Shown piece by piece: positions 1 through 6,224 of a stretch of 11,370 bases of DNA (the first letter of the stretch is position 1; each line of letters starts with the position of its first letter). Source of the stretch: an uncultured Solobacterium sp. (lineage in GTDB: Bacteria > Bacillota_I > Bacilli_A > Erysipelotrichales > Erysipelotrichaceae); NCBI GenBank assembly GCA_937895985.1, contig CALBKL010000111.1:1-11370 (forward strand). The letters are read 5' to 3'. The notes beneath the pieces are model-generated. The model worked only from the letters and a program-made list of their open reading frames with translations. It was not told the origin of the DNA and made no database searches. The translations under genes and the position numbers were made by a program.

Positions 1-33
1 AAAAATGACAATTGCATAAAATTAAATAGTTTG

Positions 34-61
34 AAAAGTGTCTATCTATAGCCACTTTTTT
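34..61 (+). terminator. Probable terminator of an unseen upstream gene
   Basis: A 7-bp stem (AAAAGTG at 34-40 with CACTTTT at 53-59) encloses a 12-nt loop that can pair a little further, and it is followed by a run of six T's at 56-61. An outer inverted repeat (GTTTGAAAA at 29-37, TTTTCAAAC at 73-81) surrounds it. This fits a rho-independent terminator of a + strand gene lying before the window. The stem is AT-rich and weak, so it may instead be a regulatory structure upstream of the mgl promoter. Confidence 0.45.
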
Positions 62-139
62 ACATTTTATAGTTTTCAAACAACGTAAAAATAAAGATTA
101 AGATATCAAATTCTTAAGATTTTATAAAGAGGATATGCG

Positions 140-168
140 TTGACGGTCAATTTGCATGGTGATATTAT
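140..168 (+). promoter_or_regulatory. mgl operon promoter (sigma-A type)
   Basis: The -35 is TTGACG at 140-145 and the -10 is TATTAT at 163-168, separated by an ideal 17-nt spacer, with five of six matches to consensus in each. Transcription should begin near 175, giving a leader of about 70 nt before mglB. The -35 lies inside a perfect 5+1+5 palindrome (140-150), and the operator at 185-198 is just downstream of the predicted start. A further AT-rich inverted repeat (TTAAGA at 98-103, TCTTAA at 112-117) lies upstream and is unexplained. Confidence 0.7.
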
Positions 169-177
169 TTTTTCATC

Positions 178-198
178 GGAAACGCGAAAGCGCTTTCC
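178..198 (+). other. 5'-UTR hairpin with GAAA tetraloop
   Basis: GGAAACGC at 178-185 can pair with GCG (190-192) and TTTCC (194-198) across a GAAA loop (186-189), leaving one bulged C at 193. This makes an 8-bp stem capped by a GNRA tetraloop only a few nucleotides from the predicted 5' end of the mgl mRNA. A 5'-terminal stem of this kind can protect a transcript from decay. It overlaps the operator, so the symmetry may exist for the DNA-binding protein alone. Confidence 0.4.
185..198. promoter_or_regulatory. cre / LacI-family operator in the mgl leader
   Basis: CGAAAGCGCTTTCC contains a perfect 12-bp palindrome (186-197) and matches the catabolite-responsive element consensus TGWAANCGNTNWCA except at the two outermost bases. 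It starts about 10 nt after the predicted transcription start, a position where CcpA or a LacI/GalR-type repressor would block transcription. Control by glucose or by a local galactose-type repressor is expected for a sugar importer. No regulator gene is visible in the window, so which protein binds cannot be decided here. Confidence 0.65.
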
Positions 199-243
199 AC
201 AGTTTCAAAGCAAAATAATTTAGGGGAGGAAAGAAAAACTTTT

Positions 244-1491
244 ATGAAGAAATTATTTGCGGTTATGACTTCTGCGGTTTTAGCACTATCACTTGTTGGT
301 TGTGGTCCTAAGACAAGCAGCACAGGCGGAAGCTCTAACACAGAATCAACAGTTTCAAACGCTGATAAGCCATTAGTATGGTACAACCGTCAGCCATCTA
401 ACAGCACAACAGGTGAGTTAGATAAAGAAGCATTGAACTTCAACAAGGATACTTACTATGTAGGTTTCGATGCTAACCAGGGTGCAGAATTACAGGGTAA
501 GATGGTAGCTGATTATATCGCAGCTCACAAGGATATCATCGACCGTAACGGTGATGGTGTTATCGGTTATGTATTAGCTATCGGTGACGTTGGTCACAAC
601 GACTCTATCGCTCGTACAAGAGGTGTTCGTAAGGCTTTAGGAACAGCTGTTGAAAAGGATGGCGCTATCGACGCTACACCAGCAGGAACAAACACAGATG
701 GTTCTGCTACAGTTGTTAAGGATGGTAAGGTTGGCGACTTCAAGGTTCGCGAACTTGCTTCTCAGGAAATGAAGAACTCTGCAGGTGCTACATGGGATGC
801 TGCTACTGCAGGTAACGCTATCGGCACATGGTCAGCTTCATTCGGTGATGAAATTGACTTAGTTATCTCCAATAACGATGGTATGGGTATGTCAATGTTC
901 ACAGCATGGGCTAAGGAAAAGAAGGTTGCTACATTCGGTTACGATGCTAACAGTGATGCAGTAGCTGCTATCGCTGAAGGTTACGGCGGAACAATTTCTC
1001 AGCACGCTGACGTTCAGGCTTACTTAACATTAAGAGTATTACGTAACGCTTTAGATGGTGTTGATATCAAGACAGGTATTGCTAAAGCTGACGAAGCTGG
1101 AAACGTTCTTGAAGAAGGCGTTGACTACGTATATAACGAAGCAGATCGTTCATTCTATGCATTAAACCTTGCTGTTACAGCTGATAACTACAAGGACTTC
1201 ATGGATGCAACTAAGACATTTGAACCAGTATCTAAGGAAGTTAAGAGCGACACTAAGAAGGTTTGGTTGAACATTTATAACGCTTCAGACAACTTCTTAA
1301 GCTCAACATACCAGCCATTACTTGAAAAGTATGATGACTTACTACACTTGGATGTTGAATATATCGGTGGTGATGGTCAGACAGAATCTAATATCACAAA
1401 CCGTTTAGGAAACCCAAGTCAATATGATGCGTATGCTATTAACATGGTTAAGACAGACAACGCTACATCATATACTTCACTCTTAAAGTAA
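244..1491 (+). CDS. mglB: Circularly permuted glucose/galactose-binding lipoprotein
   Basis: This is the substrate-binding lipoprotein of the MglBAC importer, held on the outer face of the cytoplasmic membrane. Residues 1-20 are a lipoprotein signal peptide with lipobox LVGC (Cys20), followed by a Ser/Thr/Gly/Asn-rich linker to about 40. The order of the sugar-binding fold is permuted relative to E. coli MglB: residues 42-320 match the classical segment from the NxxPS strand to the C-terminus, and 338-415 match the classical N-terminus, joined by a linker at about 322-337. Kept contacts are Asn48, His118, Asp120, Arg124, Trp184, the NND motif at 210-212 and Asp234, with Asp349 and Phe351 in the moved segment. 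The usual hinge Asn is Gln253. An EF-hand-like calcium loop starts at Asp100 (DRNGDGVIG). An insertion of roughly 35 residues (about 134-170) is absent from E. coli MglB. The binding site AGGGGAGG (222-229) is rather far from the ATG, but the signal peptide fixes the start. Confidence 0.93.
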   Translation: MKKLFAVMTSAVLALSLVGCGPKTSSTGGSSNTESTVSNADKPLVWYNRQPSNSTTGELDKEALNFNKDTYYVGFDANQGAELQGKMVADYIAAHKDIIDRNGDGVIGYVLAIGDVGHNDSIARTRGVRKALGTAVEKDGAIDATPAGTNTDGSATVVKDGKVGDFKVRELASQEMKNSAGATWDAATAGNAIGTWSASFGDEIDLVISNNDGMGMSMFTAWAKEKKVATFGYDANSDAVAAIAEGYGGTISQHADVQAYLTLRVLRNALDGVDIKTGIAKADEAGNVLEEGVDYVYNEADRSFYALNLAVTADNYKDFMDATKTFEPVSKEVKSDTKKVWLNIYNASDNFLSSTYQPLLEKYDDLLHLDVEYIGGDGQTESNITNRLGNPSQYDAYAINMVKTDNATSYTSLLK

Positions 1492-1507
1492 TTTAGTAAG
1501 ATTTTCT

Positions 1508-1549
1508 AAGAGGCTAGCAGGTAGGCTTTTGAAAACCTGATAGCCTCTT
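1508..1549 (+). other. Intercistronic hairpin between mglB and mglA
   Basis: AAGAGGCTA (1508-1516) pairs with TAGCCTCTT (1541-1549). After a G/A mismatch, CAGGT (1518-1522) pairs with ACCTG (1535-1539), giving a 14-bp interrupted stem 17 nt after the mglB stop. Only three T's follow, so it is probably a leaky terminator or a 3'-end stabiliser. In binding-protein transporters such structures keep the binding protein in excess over the ATPase and permease. The 8-mer TTTCTAAG occurs on both sides (1503-1510 and 1548-1555). Confidence 0.7.
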
Positions 1550-1612
1550 TCTAAGTAGTTTGTAGTTAACCATACTGCTTATGATTTTTAGTTAAACAGG
1601 GGTAAATCAATT

Positions 1613-3121
1613 ATGTCAGAAAGAAATGACAATTTAATCTTGTCAATAAAGGGCATGTCGAAATCATTCGGCAGAAACAGAGTACTTGATCACATCAATT
1701 TAGATGTGAAACCCGGCTCAATTATGGGCCTCATGGGTGAAAACGGTGCCGGCAAATCTACAATGATGAAGTGTTTGTTCGGTACATATCAAAAAGATGA
1801 AGGAAGTATCTTCCTAGATGGAAAAGAAGTAAGTTTTACTGGTCCAAAAGATGCACTTGAAAATGGTATTGCGATGGTTCACCAAGAACTTAATCAGTGC
1901 TTAGAGCGTAGTGTTATTGATAACCTATTCTTAGGACGTTATCCAGTAAACTCTTTAGGTATTGTTGATGAAGGAAGAATGAAGAAGGAGGCTTCTGAGT
2001 TATTCCGTAGTTTAGGTATTACAGTCAATTTGACACAGCCAATGCGTACGATGTCAGTATCTGCTCGTCAGATGTGTGAAATCGCAAAGGCTATTTCGTA
2101 TCATTCCAAGATTATTGTTTTGGATGAGCCTACATCATCATTAACAGAACCAGAAGTTAAGAAGTTATTCCAGATGATGCGTAAGCTACGTAGTCAGGGT
2201 ATTTCCATTATCTATATTTCTCATAAGATGGATGAAATTTTTGATATATGTGATCAGGTGTCTGTATTACGTGACGGTAAGATGATCATGACAAAAGATG
2301 TTACTGACACAAATATGAATGACTTGATTGCGGCGATGGTTGGACGTTCTCTTGATAACCGTTTCCCACCAGTTGATAACACACCAGGTGAAACGATTCT
2401 TTCTGTCAAAGATCTTTCAACTAAGTTTGCACCATACCTTGACGATGTAAGTTTCGATGTTAAGGAAGGTGAAATCTTCGGTTTGTATGGTCTAGTTGGT
2501 GCTGGACGTACAGAGTTAATGGAAACAATCTTTGGTGTTCGTACAAGAGCCGCAGGTCGTGTTTATTACAATGGCAAGCTCATGAACTTCGATAGCGCAA
2601 AAGAAGCCATGGACAATGGATTCGCTATGATTACCGAAGAAAGAAAGGCTAACGGATTATTCTTAAAGAGTGATTTAACTTTCAATACTTGTATTGCAAA
2701 TATGGATCACTATAAGAATGGTATTGTTGTGTCTGATGAGAAGATGAAGAAGGCAACAGTTAAGGAAATTGCCTTAATGCATACAAAGTGTATGGGACCA
2801 GATGATGCAATTACATCACTATCTGGTGGTAACCAACAGAAGATCATCTTCGGTAAGTGGTTAGAAAGAAATCCAAAGGTATTTATGATGGATGAGCCAA
2901 CTCGTGGTATTGACGTTGGTGCAAAATACGAGATTTATGATTTAATTATCAAGATGGCGAAGATGGGTAAGACAATTATTGTATGTTCATCTGAAATGCC
3001 AGAGATTCTCGGTATCACAAATCGAATCGGTGTTATGTCCAATGGACGTCTTGCTGGAATCGTTAATACAAAAGAGACAAATCAGGAAGAACTCCTGAGA
3101 CTCAGCGCAATGTATTTGTAA
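1613..3121 (+). CDS. mglA: Galactose/glucose ABC importer, double ATP-binding subunit
   Basis: This is the energising subunit of the sugar importer, a tandem ABC ATPase on the inner face of the membrane. At 502 residues it has the usual length for the MglA/RbsA/XylG group, and it follows E. coli MglA closely throughout. Domain 1 has Walker A GENGAGKST (42-50), the Q-loop (HQE, 90-92), a degenerate signature (SVSARQM, 148-154), Walker B with Asp171-Glu172 and the switch His204. Domain 2 has the degenerate Walker A typical of this family (GLVGAGRT, Arg299 in place of Lys), signature LSGGNQQK (403-410) and Walker B Asp427-Glu428. The MVGRSL stretch at 242-247 and the C-terminal SSEMPEILGIT block are typical of MglA. 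AGGGG (1598-1602) is the ribosome binding site. It lies 121 nt after mglB, beyond a hairpin, and 15 nt before mglC. Confidence 0.95.
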   Translation: MSERNDNLILSIKGMSKSFGRNRVLDHINLDVKPGSIMGLMGENGAGKSTMMKCLFGTYQKDEGSIFLDGKEVSFTGPKDALENGIAMVHQELNQCLERSVIDNLFLGRYPVNSLGIVDEGRMKKEASELFRSLGITVNLTQPMRTMSVSARQMCEIAKAISYHSKIIVLDEPTSSLTEPEVKKLFQMMRKLRSQGISIIYISHKMDEIFDICDQVSVLRDGKMIMTKDVTDTNMNDLIAAMVGRSLDNRFPPVDNTPGETILSVKDLSTKFAPYLDDVSFDVKEGEIFGLYGLVGAGRTELMETIFGVRTRAAGRVYYNGKLMNFDSAKEAMDNGFAMITEERKANGLFLKSDLTFNTCIANMDHYKNGIVVSDEKMKKATVKEIALMHTKCMGPDDAITSLSGGNQQKIIFGKWLERNPKVFMMDEPTRGIDVGAKYEIYDLIIKMAKMGKTIIVCSSEMPEILGITNRIGVMSNGRLAGIVNTKETNQEELLRLSAMYL

Positions 3122-3123
3122 TC

Positions 3124-3130
3124 GGAGGGG
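3124..3130 (+). promoter_or_regulatory. Strong ribosome binding site of mglC
   Basis: GGAGGGG ends 6 nt before the ATG at 3137. It is as good as any site in the window and decides that translation begins at 3137, so the long N-terminal extension of the permease is part of the protein. The internal ATG at 3749, which would give a classical-length permease, has only a poor site in front of it. Confidence 0.75.
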
Positions 3131-3136
3131 TTAGAC

Positions 3137-4819
3137 ATGAGTCAAAATAACGAAAAATTAGGGGCAGAGATTCTCTCTGTTGATCAGGAAGAAAGCCTAC
3201 TAAAACCAATTACGGACCACGTAGGTAAGATTCAAGCACAAATTGATGAATTACGTAAAGATGGAACAGATAAAACTGTTGAGCTATTGAATGTAATTCA
3301 GATGACAAAGAATGATAAGAGCTTATCAAAGGGTGAAAAAGAAAACCGTATTGCTGAGGCTAAGAAAGAATTAGAGGCTGCTCAACAAGTTGAAAAAGCA
3401 AATAAGCCAGTTGTAGATAAGTTAATCAATGAAGGCGTTACTTATTTAAATCAACATTTTGAAAAGGAATACTATTCAAAGGTTGTCGCAAGTTGCGCTG
3501 CTGAAAAAACTCTTGCCGCAAAGAGATATAGCGATCTTTTAGCTGAACTAAAGAATGTTCATGCACAGAATCTTTCTAAGATTACTGGTAATGACGCTGA
3601 TACAAAACAAGAAATCAAAGATGAAAACTATGTATATAAAAACAAAGTCTTTGATGCAAAACTAATATATCAAAAAGAATTACAGGCAATTAAGGATCGT
3701 AAACATGAAGCGTTTATTCAACGTTACCATTTAGTCGACCTATTGAAGATGTCTAAGTTCAGTTTTGCTGAAACACAGGCGCAGAAGATTGAACATTACC
3801 TATATACATTCAACCGCAAGGATTGGTTATTACGTAATGGTCTATATCTAGTCATTATTCTTGTTTTTATTGGCTTAGGTATCGTTACTCCAGTTATCAA
3901 GAAGACTCCTTTATTTACAGTTAATAACATTTTAAATATCTTACAGCAGGCATCTCCAAGAATGTTCTTGGCATTAGGTGTAGCTGGCGTGATAATGCTT
4001 GCAGGTACTGACTTATCCATTGGACGTATGGTGGGTATGGGTATGGTAGCTTCAACAATTATCATGCACAAGGGCATCAACACTGGTGCGGTGTTTGGTA
4101 AAGTATTTGACTTCACAAGCCTTCCAGTTGGTGCAAAAGCAGTATTGGCATTGCTTGTGTGTATTATCTTATGTACAATCTTTACTTCCATTGCTGGTTT
4201 CTTCAAGGCAAAGTATAAGATGCACCCATTTATTTCTTCTATGTCCAACATGTTAATTATCTTCGGTATGGTTACATATGCGACAAAGGGTGTGTCCTTC
4301 GGTGCTATCGAAAATGATATTCCAGCGATGATTATTCCTAAGATTGGTAACTTCCCAACAATCATCTTATGGGCTGCTACAGCTGTTATTGTTGTGTGGT
4401 TTATCTGGAATAAAACAACATTTGGAAAGAACCTATATGCAGTAGGTGGAAATCCAGAAGCTGCTGCTGTATCAGGTATCGATGTATTCAAAGTAACAAT
4501 CATGGCATTTGCTATGGCTGGTGTACTATACGGTTTTGGCGCATGGCTAGAATGTAACCGTATGGTAGGTTCTGGTTCTGCTGCGTATGGACAGGGTTGG
4601 GATATGGACGCTATCGCTGCCTGCGTAGTAGGTGGTGTATCCTTCTCTGGTGGTATCGGTAAGATTTCTGGTGTTGTTGTTGGTGTAACAATCTTTACAG
4701 CGTTAACATACTCATTAACAATCTTAGGTATTGATACAAACCTTCAGTTCGTATTCGAAGGTCTCATCATCTTAGCTGCGGTAACATTGGACTGCTTAAA
4801 GTACGTTCAAAAGAAGTAA
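3137..4819 (+). CDS. mglC: Galactose/glucose ABC importer permease with long N-terminal extension
   Basis: This is the membrane-spanning subunit of the Mgl importer. Residues about 228-560 match E. coli MglC (336 residues) along its length: ALGVAGVIMLAGTDLSIGR (279-297), GKNLYAVGGNPEAAAVSG (430-447), DAIAACVVGGVSFSGGIG (491-508) and the terminal LDCLKYVQKK. Hydrophobic segments lie near 233-253, 275-310, 332-356, 366-383, 405-424, 450-470 and 488-553. Residues 1-227 have no counterpart in E. coli MglC. They are highly charged, rich in Lys, Glu, Ala and Gln, without a signal peptide, and probably helical or coiled-coil, so they should lie in the cytoplasm where MglA docks. Two Lys/Ala/Tyr-rich stretches (about 110-140 and 164-197) resemble each other loosely. 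I do not recognise the extension as a known domain. The gene is the last of the operon and is followed by a terminator. Confidence 0.93.
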   Translation: MSQNNEKLGAEILSVDQEESLLKPITDHVGKIQAQIDELRKDGTDKTVELLNVIQMTKNDKSLSKGEKENRIAEAKKELEAAQQVEKANKPVVDKLINEGVTYLNQHFEKEYYSKVVASCAAEKTLAAKRYSDLLAELKNVHAQNLSKITGNDADTKQEIKDENYVYKNKVFDAKLIYQKELQAIKDRKHEAFIQRYHLVDLLKMSKFSFAETQAQKIEHYLYTFNRKDWLLRNGLYLVIILVFIGLGIVTPVIKKTPLFTVNNILNILQQASPRMFLALGVAGVIMLAGTDLSIGRMVGMGMVASTIIMHKGINTGAVFGKVFDFTSLPVGAKAVLALLVCIILCTIFTSIAGFFKAKYKMHPFISSMSNMLIIFGMVTYATKGVSFGAIENDIPAMIIPKIGNFPTIILWAATAVIVVWFIWNKTTFGKNLYAVGGNPEAAAVSGIDVFKVTIMAFAMAGVLYGFGAWLECNRMVGSGSAAYGQGWDMDAIAACVVGGVSFSGGIGKISGVVVGVTIFTALTYSLTILGIDTNLQFVFEGLIILAAVTLDCLKYVQKK

Positions 4820-4827
4820 TGCAATCT

Positions 4828-4854
4828 GCGGAAGCTACTAGCTTCCGCTTTTTT
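4828..4854 (+). terminator. Rho-independent terminator of the mgl operon
   Basis: A perfect 9-bp GC-rich stem (GCGGAAGCT at 4828-4836, AGCTTCCGC at 4840-4848) with a 3-nt loop is followed directly by six T's (4849-4854), starting 8 nt after the mglC stop. Confidence 0.93.
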
Positions 4855-4871
4855 ATATGTGATTTCTCAGT

Positions 4872-4877
4872 TATAAT
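4872..4877 (+). promoter_or_regulatory. Consensus -10 next to the start codon (possible leaderless mRNA)
   Basis: TATAAT at 4872-4877 ends 6 nt before the ATG at 4884. A start 7 nt downstream would fall on the A of that ATG, so the mRNA would be leaderless or nearly so. No ribosome binding site precedes the ATG. At the -35 position there is only the T-run of the mgl terminator, which is a poor match. The alternative is terminator read-through with a chance TATAAT. Confidence 0.45.
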
Positions 4878-4883
4878 GCAGAT

Positions 4884-5459
4884 ATGGAAATGAGCGAATT
4901 AAAAGAAAAATACTATTCTTTAGAAGATAGTTACAAACGATATACATTAGTCCATGAGTACTTAGTAAATCACGAAGAAGATAAAGATGCGCAAGAGATG
5001 CTAGAAGTATTGACGATGCGTTACGGAAATGCGAAGCTTAGAAAGCCAGCAGATCACTTTATGCATGCATGCTTAATGATGAAAGTGATGGCAGATGAAA
5101 AGTTTGGTAGTTTTATGCTCGCAAAGAAAAAACAGGAATATCAACAATTCCTACAAGAACTAGCAATTAACACAAAACAATCTGAGTATCTAACTGCAGA
5201 ATGGAAACATCTGGCTAGAACATATATTCGCTTAAGTAAAAAGAATCATTCAAAATCCTATTTCTTTGGTATGGGAAAACGTGATGAACGTGTGGTTGTT
5301 GGGAATGTTGCGGATGAAATTATAAATATCTTTGTGCGCTTGCCAAAGCGACTAGGATATACAAAAGAAGTTTCGAATTTGTGCAAAATTGTGATGGATA
5401 CATTCCTAGAAGAGTTTCCAAACGATGAAGAGATATTGAACAGCACAATAAAAAAGTGA
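4884..5459 (+). CDS. Hypothetical helical cytoplasmic protein, 191 aa
   Basis: I do not recognise this protein. It has no signal peptide, membrane segment or cysteine cluster, is rich in Lys and Glu, and appears almost wholly helical, with several Tyr/Trp-containing amphipathic stretches. Features that may mark a family are RKPADHFMHACLMMK (53-67), SYFFGMGKRDERVVVGNVADEI (125-146, the only glycine-rich part) and a C-terminal block ending EEFPNDEEIL. Met1 (4884) and Met3 (4890) are both possible starts, and neither has a ribosome binding site. It appears monocistronic: the mgl terminator precedes it, and its stop codon at 5457-5459 overlaps the stem of a terminator shared with the convergent deoD. 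The clean frame and proper transcription signals support a real gene. Its position after mglC need not imply a role in sugar uptake. Confidence 0.8.
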   Translation: MEMSELKEKYYSLEDSYKRYTLVHEYLVNHEEDKDAQEMLEVLTMRYGNAKLRKPADHFMHACLMMKVMADEKFGSFMLAKKKQEYQQFLQELAINTKQSEYLTAEWKHLARTYIRLSKKNHSKSYFFGMGKRDERVVVGNVADEIINIFVRLPKRLGYTKEVSNLCKIVMDTFLEEFPNDEEILNSTIKK

Positions 5460-5478
5460 ACCAGTGGTCCACTTTTTT
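5450..5478. terminator. Bidirectional terminator between the hypothetical gene and deoD
   Basis: AAAAAAGTG (5450-5458) pairs with CACTTTTTT (5470-5478). After an A/C mismatch, ACC (5460-5462) pairs with GGT (5466-5468) around a 3-nt loop. The T-run serves the + gene and the A-run reads as a U-run on the - strand, so it can end both transcripts. The tga stop of the + gene lies inside the left arm, and deoD ends at 5482. Confidence 0.85.
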
Positions 5479-5481
5479 GGT

Positions 5482-6198
5482 TTAGTCAGCGATGGCAGCG
5501 TCTAATGCAATCTTCATCATATCTGTGAAGGCTGTTTGACGTTGTTCAGCAGTAGTAATCTCTGGTGATACAAAACTATCAGAAACTGTTAACAAGCAAG
5601 CTGCGTTCTTTCCTAATACATTTGCGTTTGAGAATAGAGCAAAACTCTCCATTTCAACAGCTAAGCAATGTAGTTCGTTCATAACCTTTGGTAGGTAAGT
5701 AACATTCTTTTCGCGATAGAATACATCAGATGAATGAATCAAACCTTCTGTAATCTTCATTCCAAGATTTTCTGCAGCCTTTTTAATCTTTTCATTTAAT
5801 TCTGCAGATGGCTTAATTGTATCGCTTGTATTTCCGCACTGTTCTTTTGCGAATGAAGATTCGGAATAAGCTGCATCTGCTAGAATTACATCAAATAATT
5901 TTAATTCTGGTTGGTATGCACCAGCAGAACCGATACGAATAATATTTTCAACATCATATTCTGTAAATAATTCGTAAGAATAGATACCGATTGATGGCAT
6001 TCCCATTCCTGATGCCATAACGGATACTGGTTTGCCTTTCCAAGTTCCTGTGTATCCTTGAACGCCACGTACATTATTAACTAGTACTGGATTCTCCAAG
6101 AATGTTTCAGCGATGAACTTCGCACGAAGTGGATCACCTGGCATTAAGACTGTTTTTGCGAACTGGCCCTTTTCGGCACTGTTATGTGGTGTAGACAT
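5482..6198 (-). CDS. deoD: Purine nucleoside phosphorylase, DeoD type
   Basis: This cytoplasmic enzyme splits purine (deoxy)nucleosides with phosphate into free base and (deoxy)ribose-1-phosphate, a purine-salvage step. It aligns with E. coli DeoD end to end and has the normal length (238 residues, hexameric family). Seen motifs are TPH at 3-5 (His5), MPGDP (19-23) with Arg25, NNVRG with Arg44, RIGSAG (88-93, phosphate binding), VEMES (181-185, ribose contacts Met183-Glu184), Asp207 in TVSDS (the catalytic Asp204 equivalent) and Arg220 in QRQTAF. The ribosome binding site is GAGGG, 6 nt before the start on the - strand. It lies 38 nt after the phosphodiesterase gene on the same strand, with a possible promoter of its own in the gap. 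Confidence 0.95.
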   Translation of the reverse strand: MSTPHNSAEKGQFAKTVLMPGDPLRAKFIAETFLENPVLVNNVRGVQGYTGTWKGKPVSVMASGMGMPSIGIYSYELFTEYDVENIIRIGSAGAYQPELKLFDVILADAAYSESSFAKEQCGNTSDTIKPSAELNEKIKKAAENLGMKITEGLIHSSDVFYREKNVTYLPKVMNELHCLAVEMESFALFSNANVLGKNAACLLTVSDSFVSPEITTAEQRQTAFTDMMKIALDAAIAD

Positions 6199-6224
6199 GA
6201 TTAACCCTCAACTTTCTTTTCTCT

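Noticed and set aside
244..1491. mglB as a truncated or frameshifted gene lacking its N-lobe
   Set aside because: The missing N-terminal part is present in frame at the C-terminus with its ligand residues, and the signal peptide, linker and stop are all intact. Permutation explains the order without damage.
1503..1555. A miniature mobile element with an 8-bp target duplication around the intercistronic hairpin
   Set aside because: The enclosed stretch is under 40 nt, far too short for a known element, and no second copy occurs in the window.
1580..1585. A separate mglA promoter (TATGAT)
   Set aside because: No -35 is found at 16-18 nt and no TGn extension at the correct spacing; read-through from the mgl promoter is simpler.
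3796..4503. Long open frame on the - strand opposite the mglC permease core (about 235 codons)
   Set aside because: It lies fully inside a certain gene, its translation shows no family motif and it has no start signals. It reflects codon composition of the + strand gene.
244..4819. A nucleoside importer (BmpA/Nup type), suggested by the nearby deoD
   Set aside because: The binding protein keeps the glucose/galactose contact set, and MglA and MglC match the galactose system specifically. deoD is on the other strand in a separate unit.
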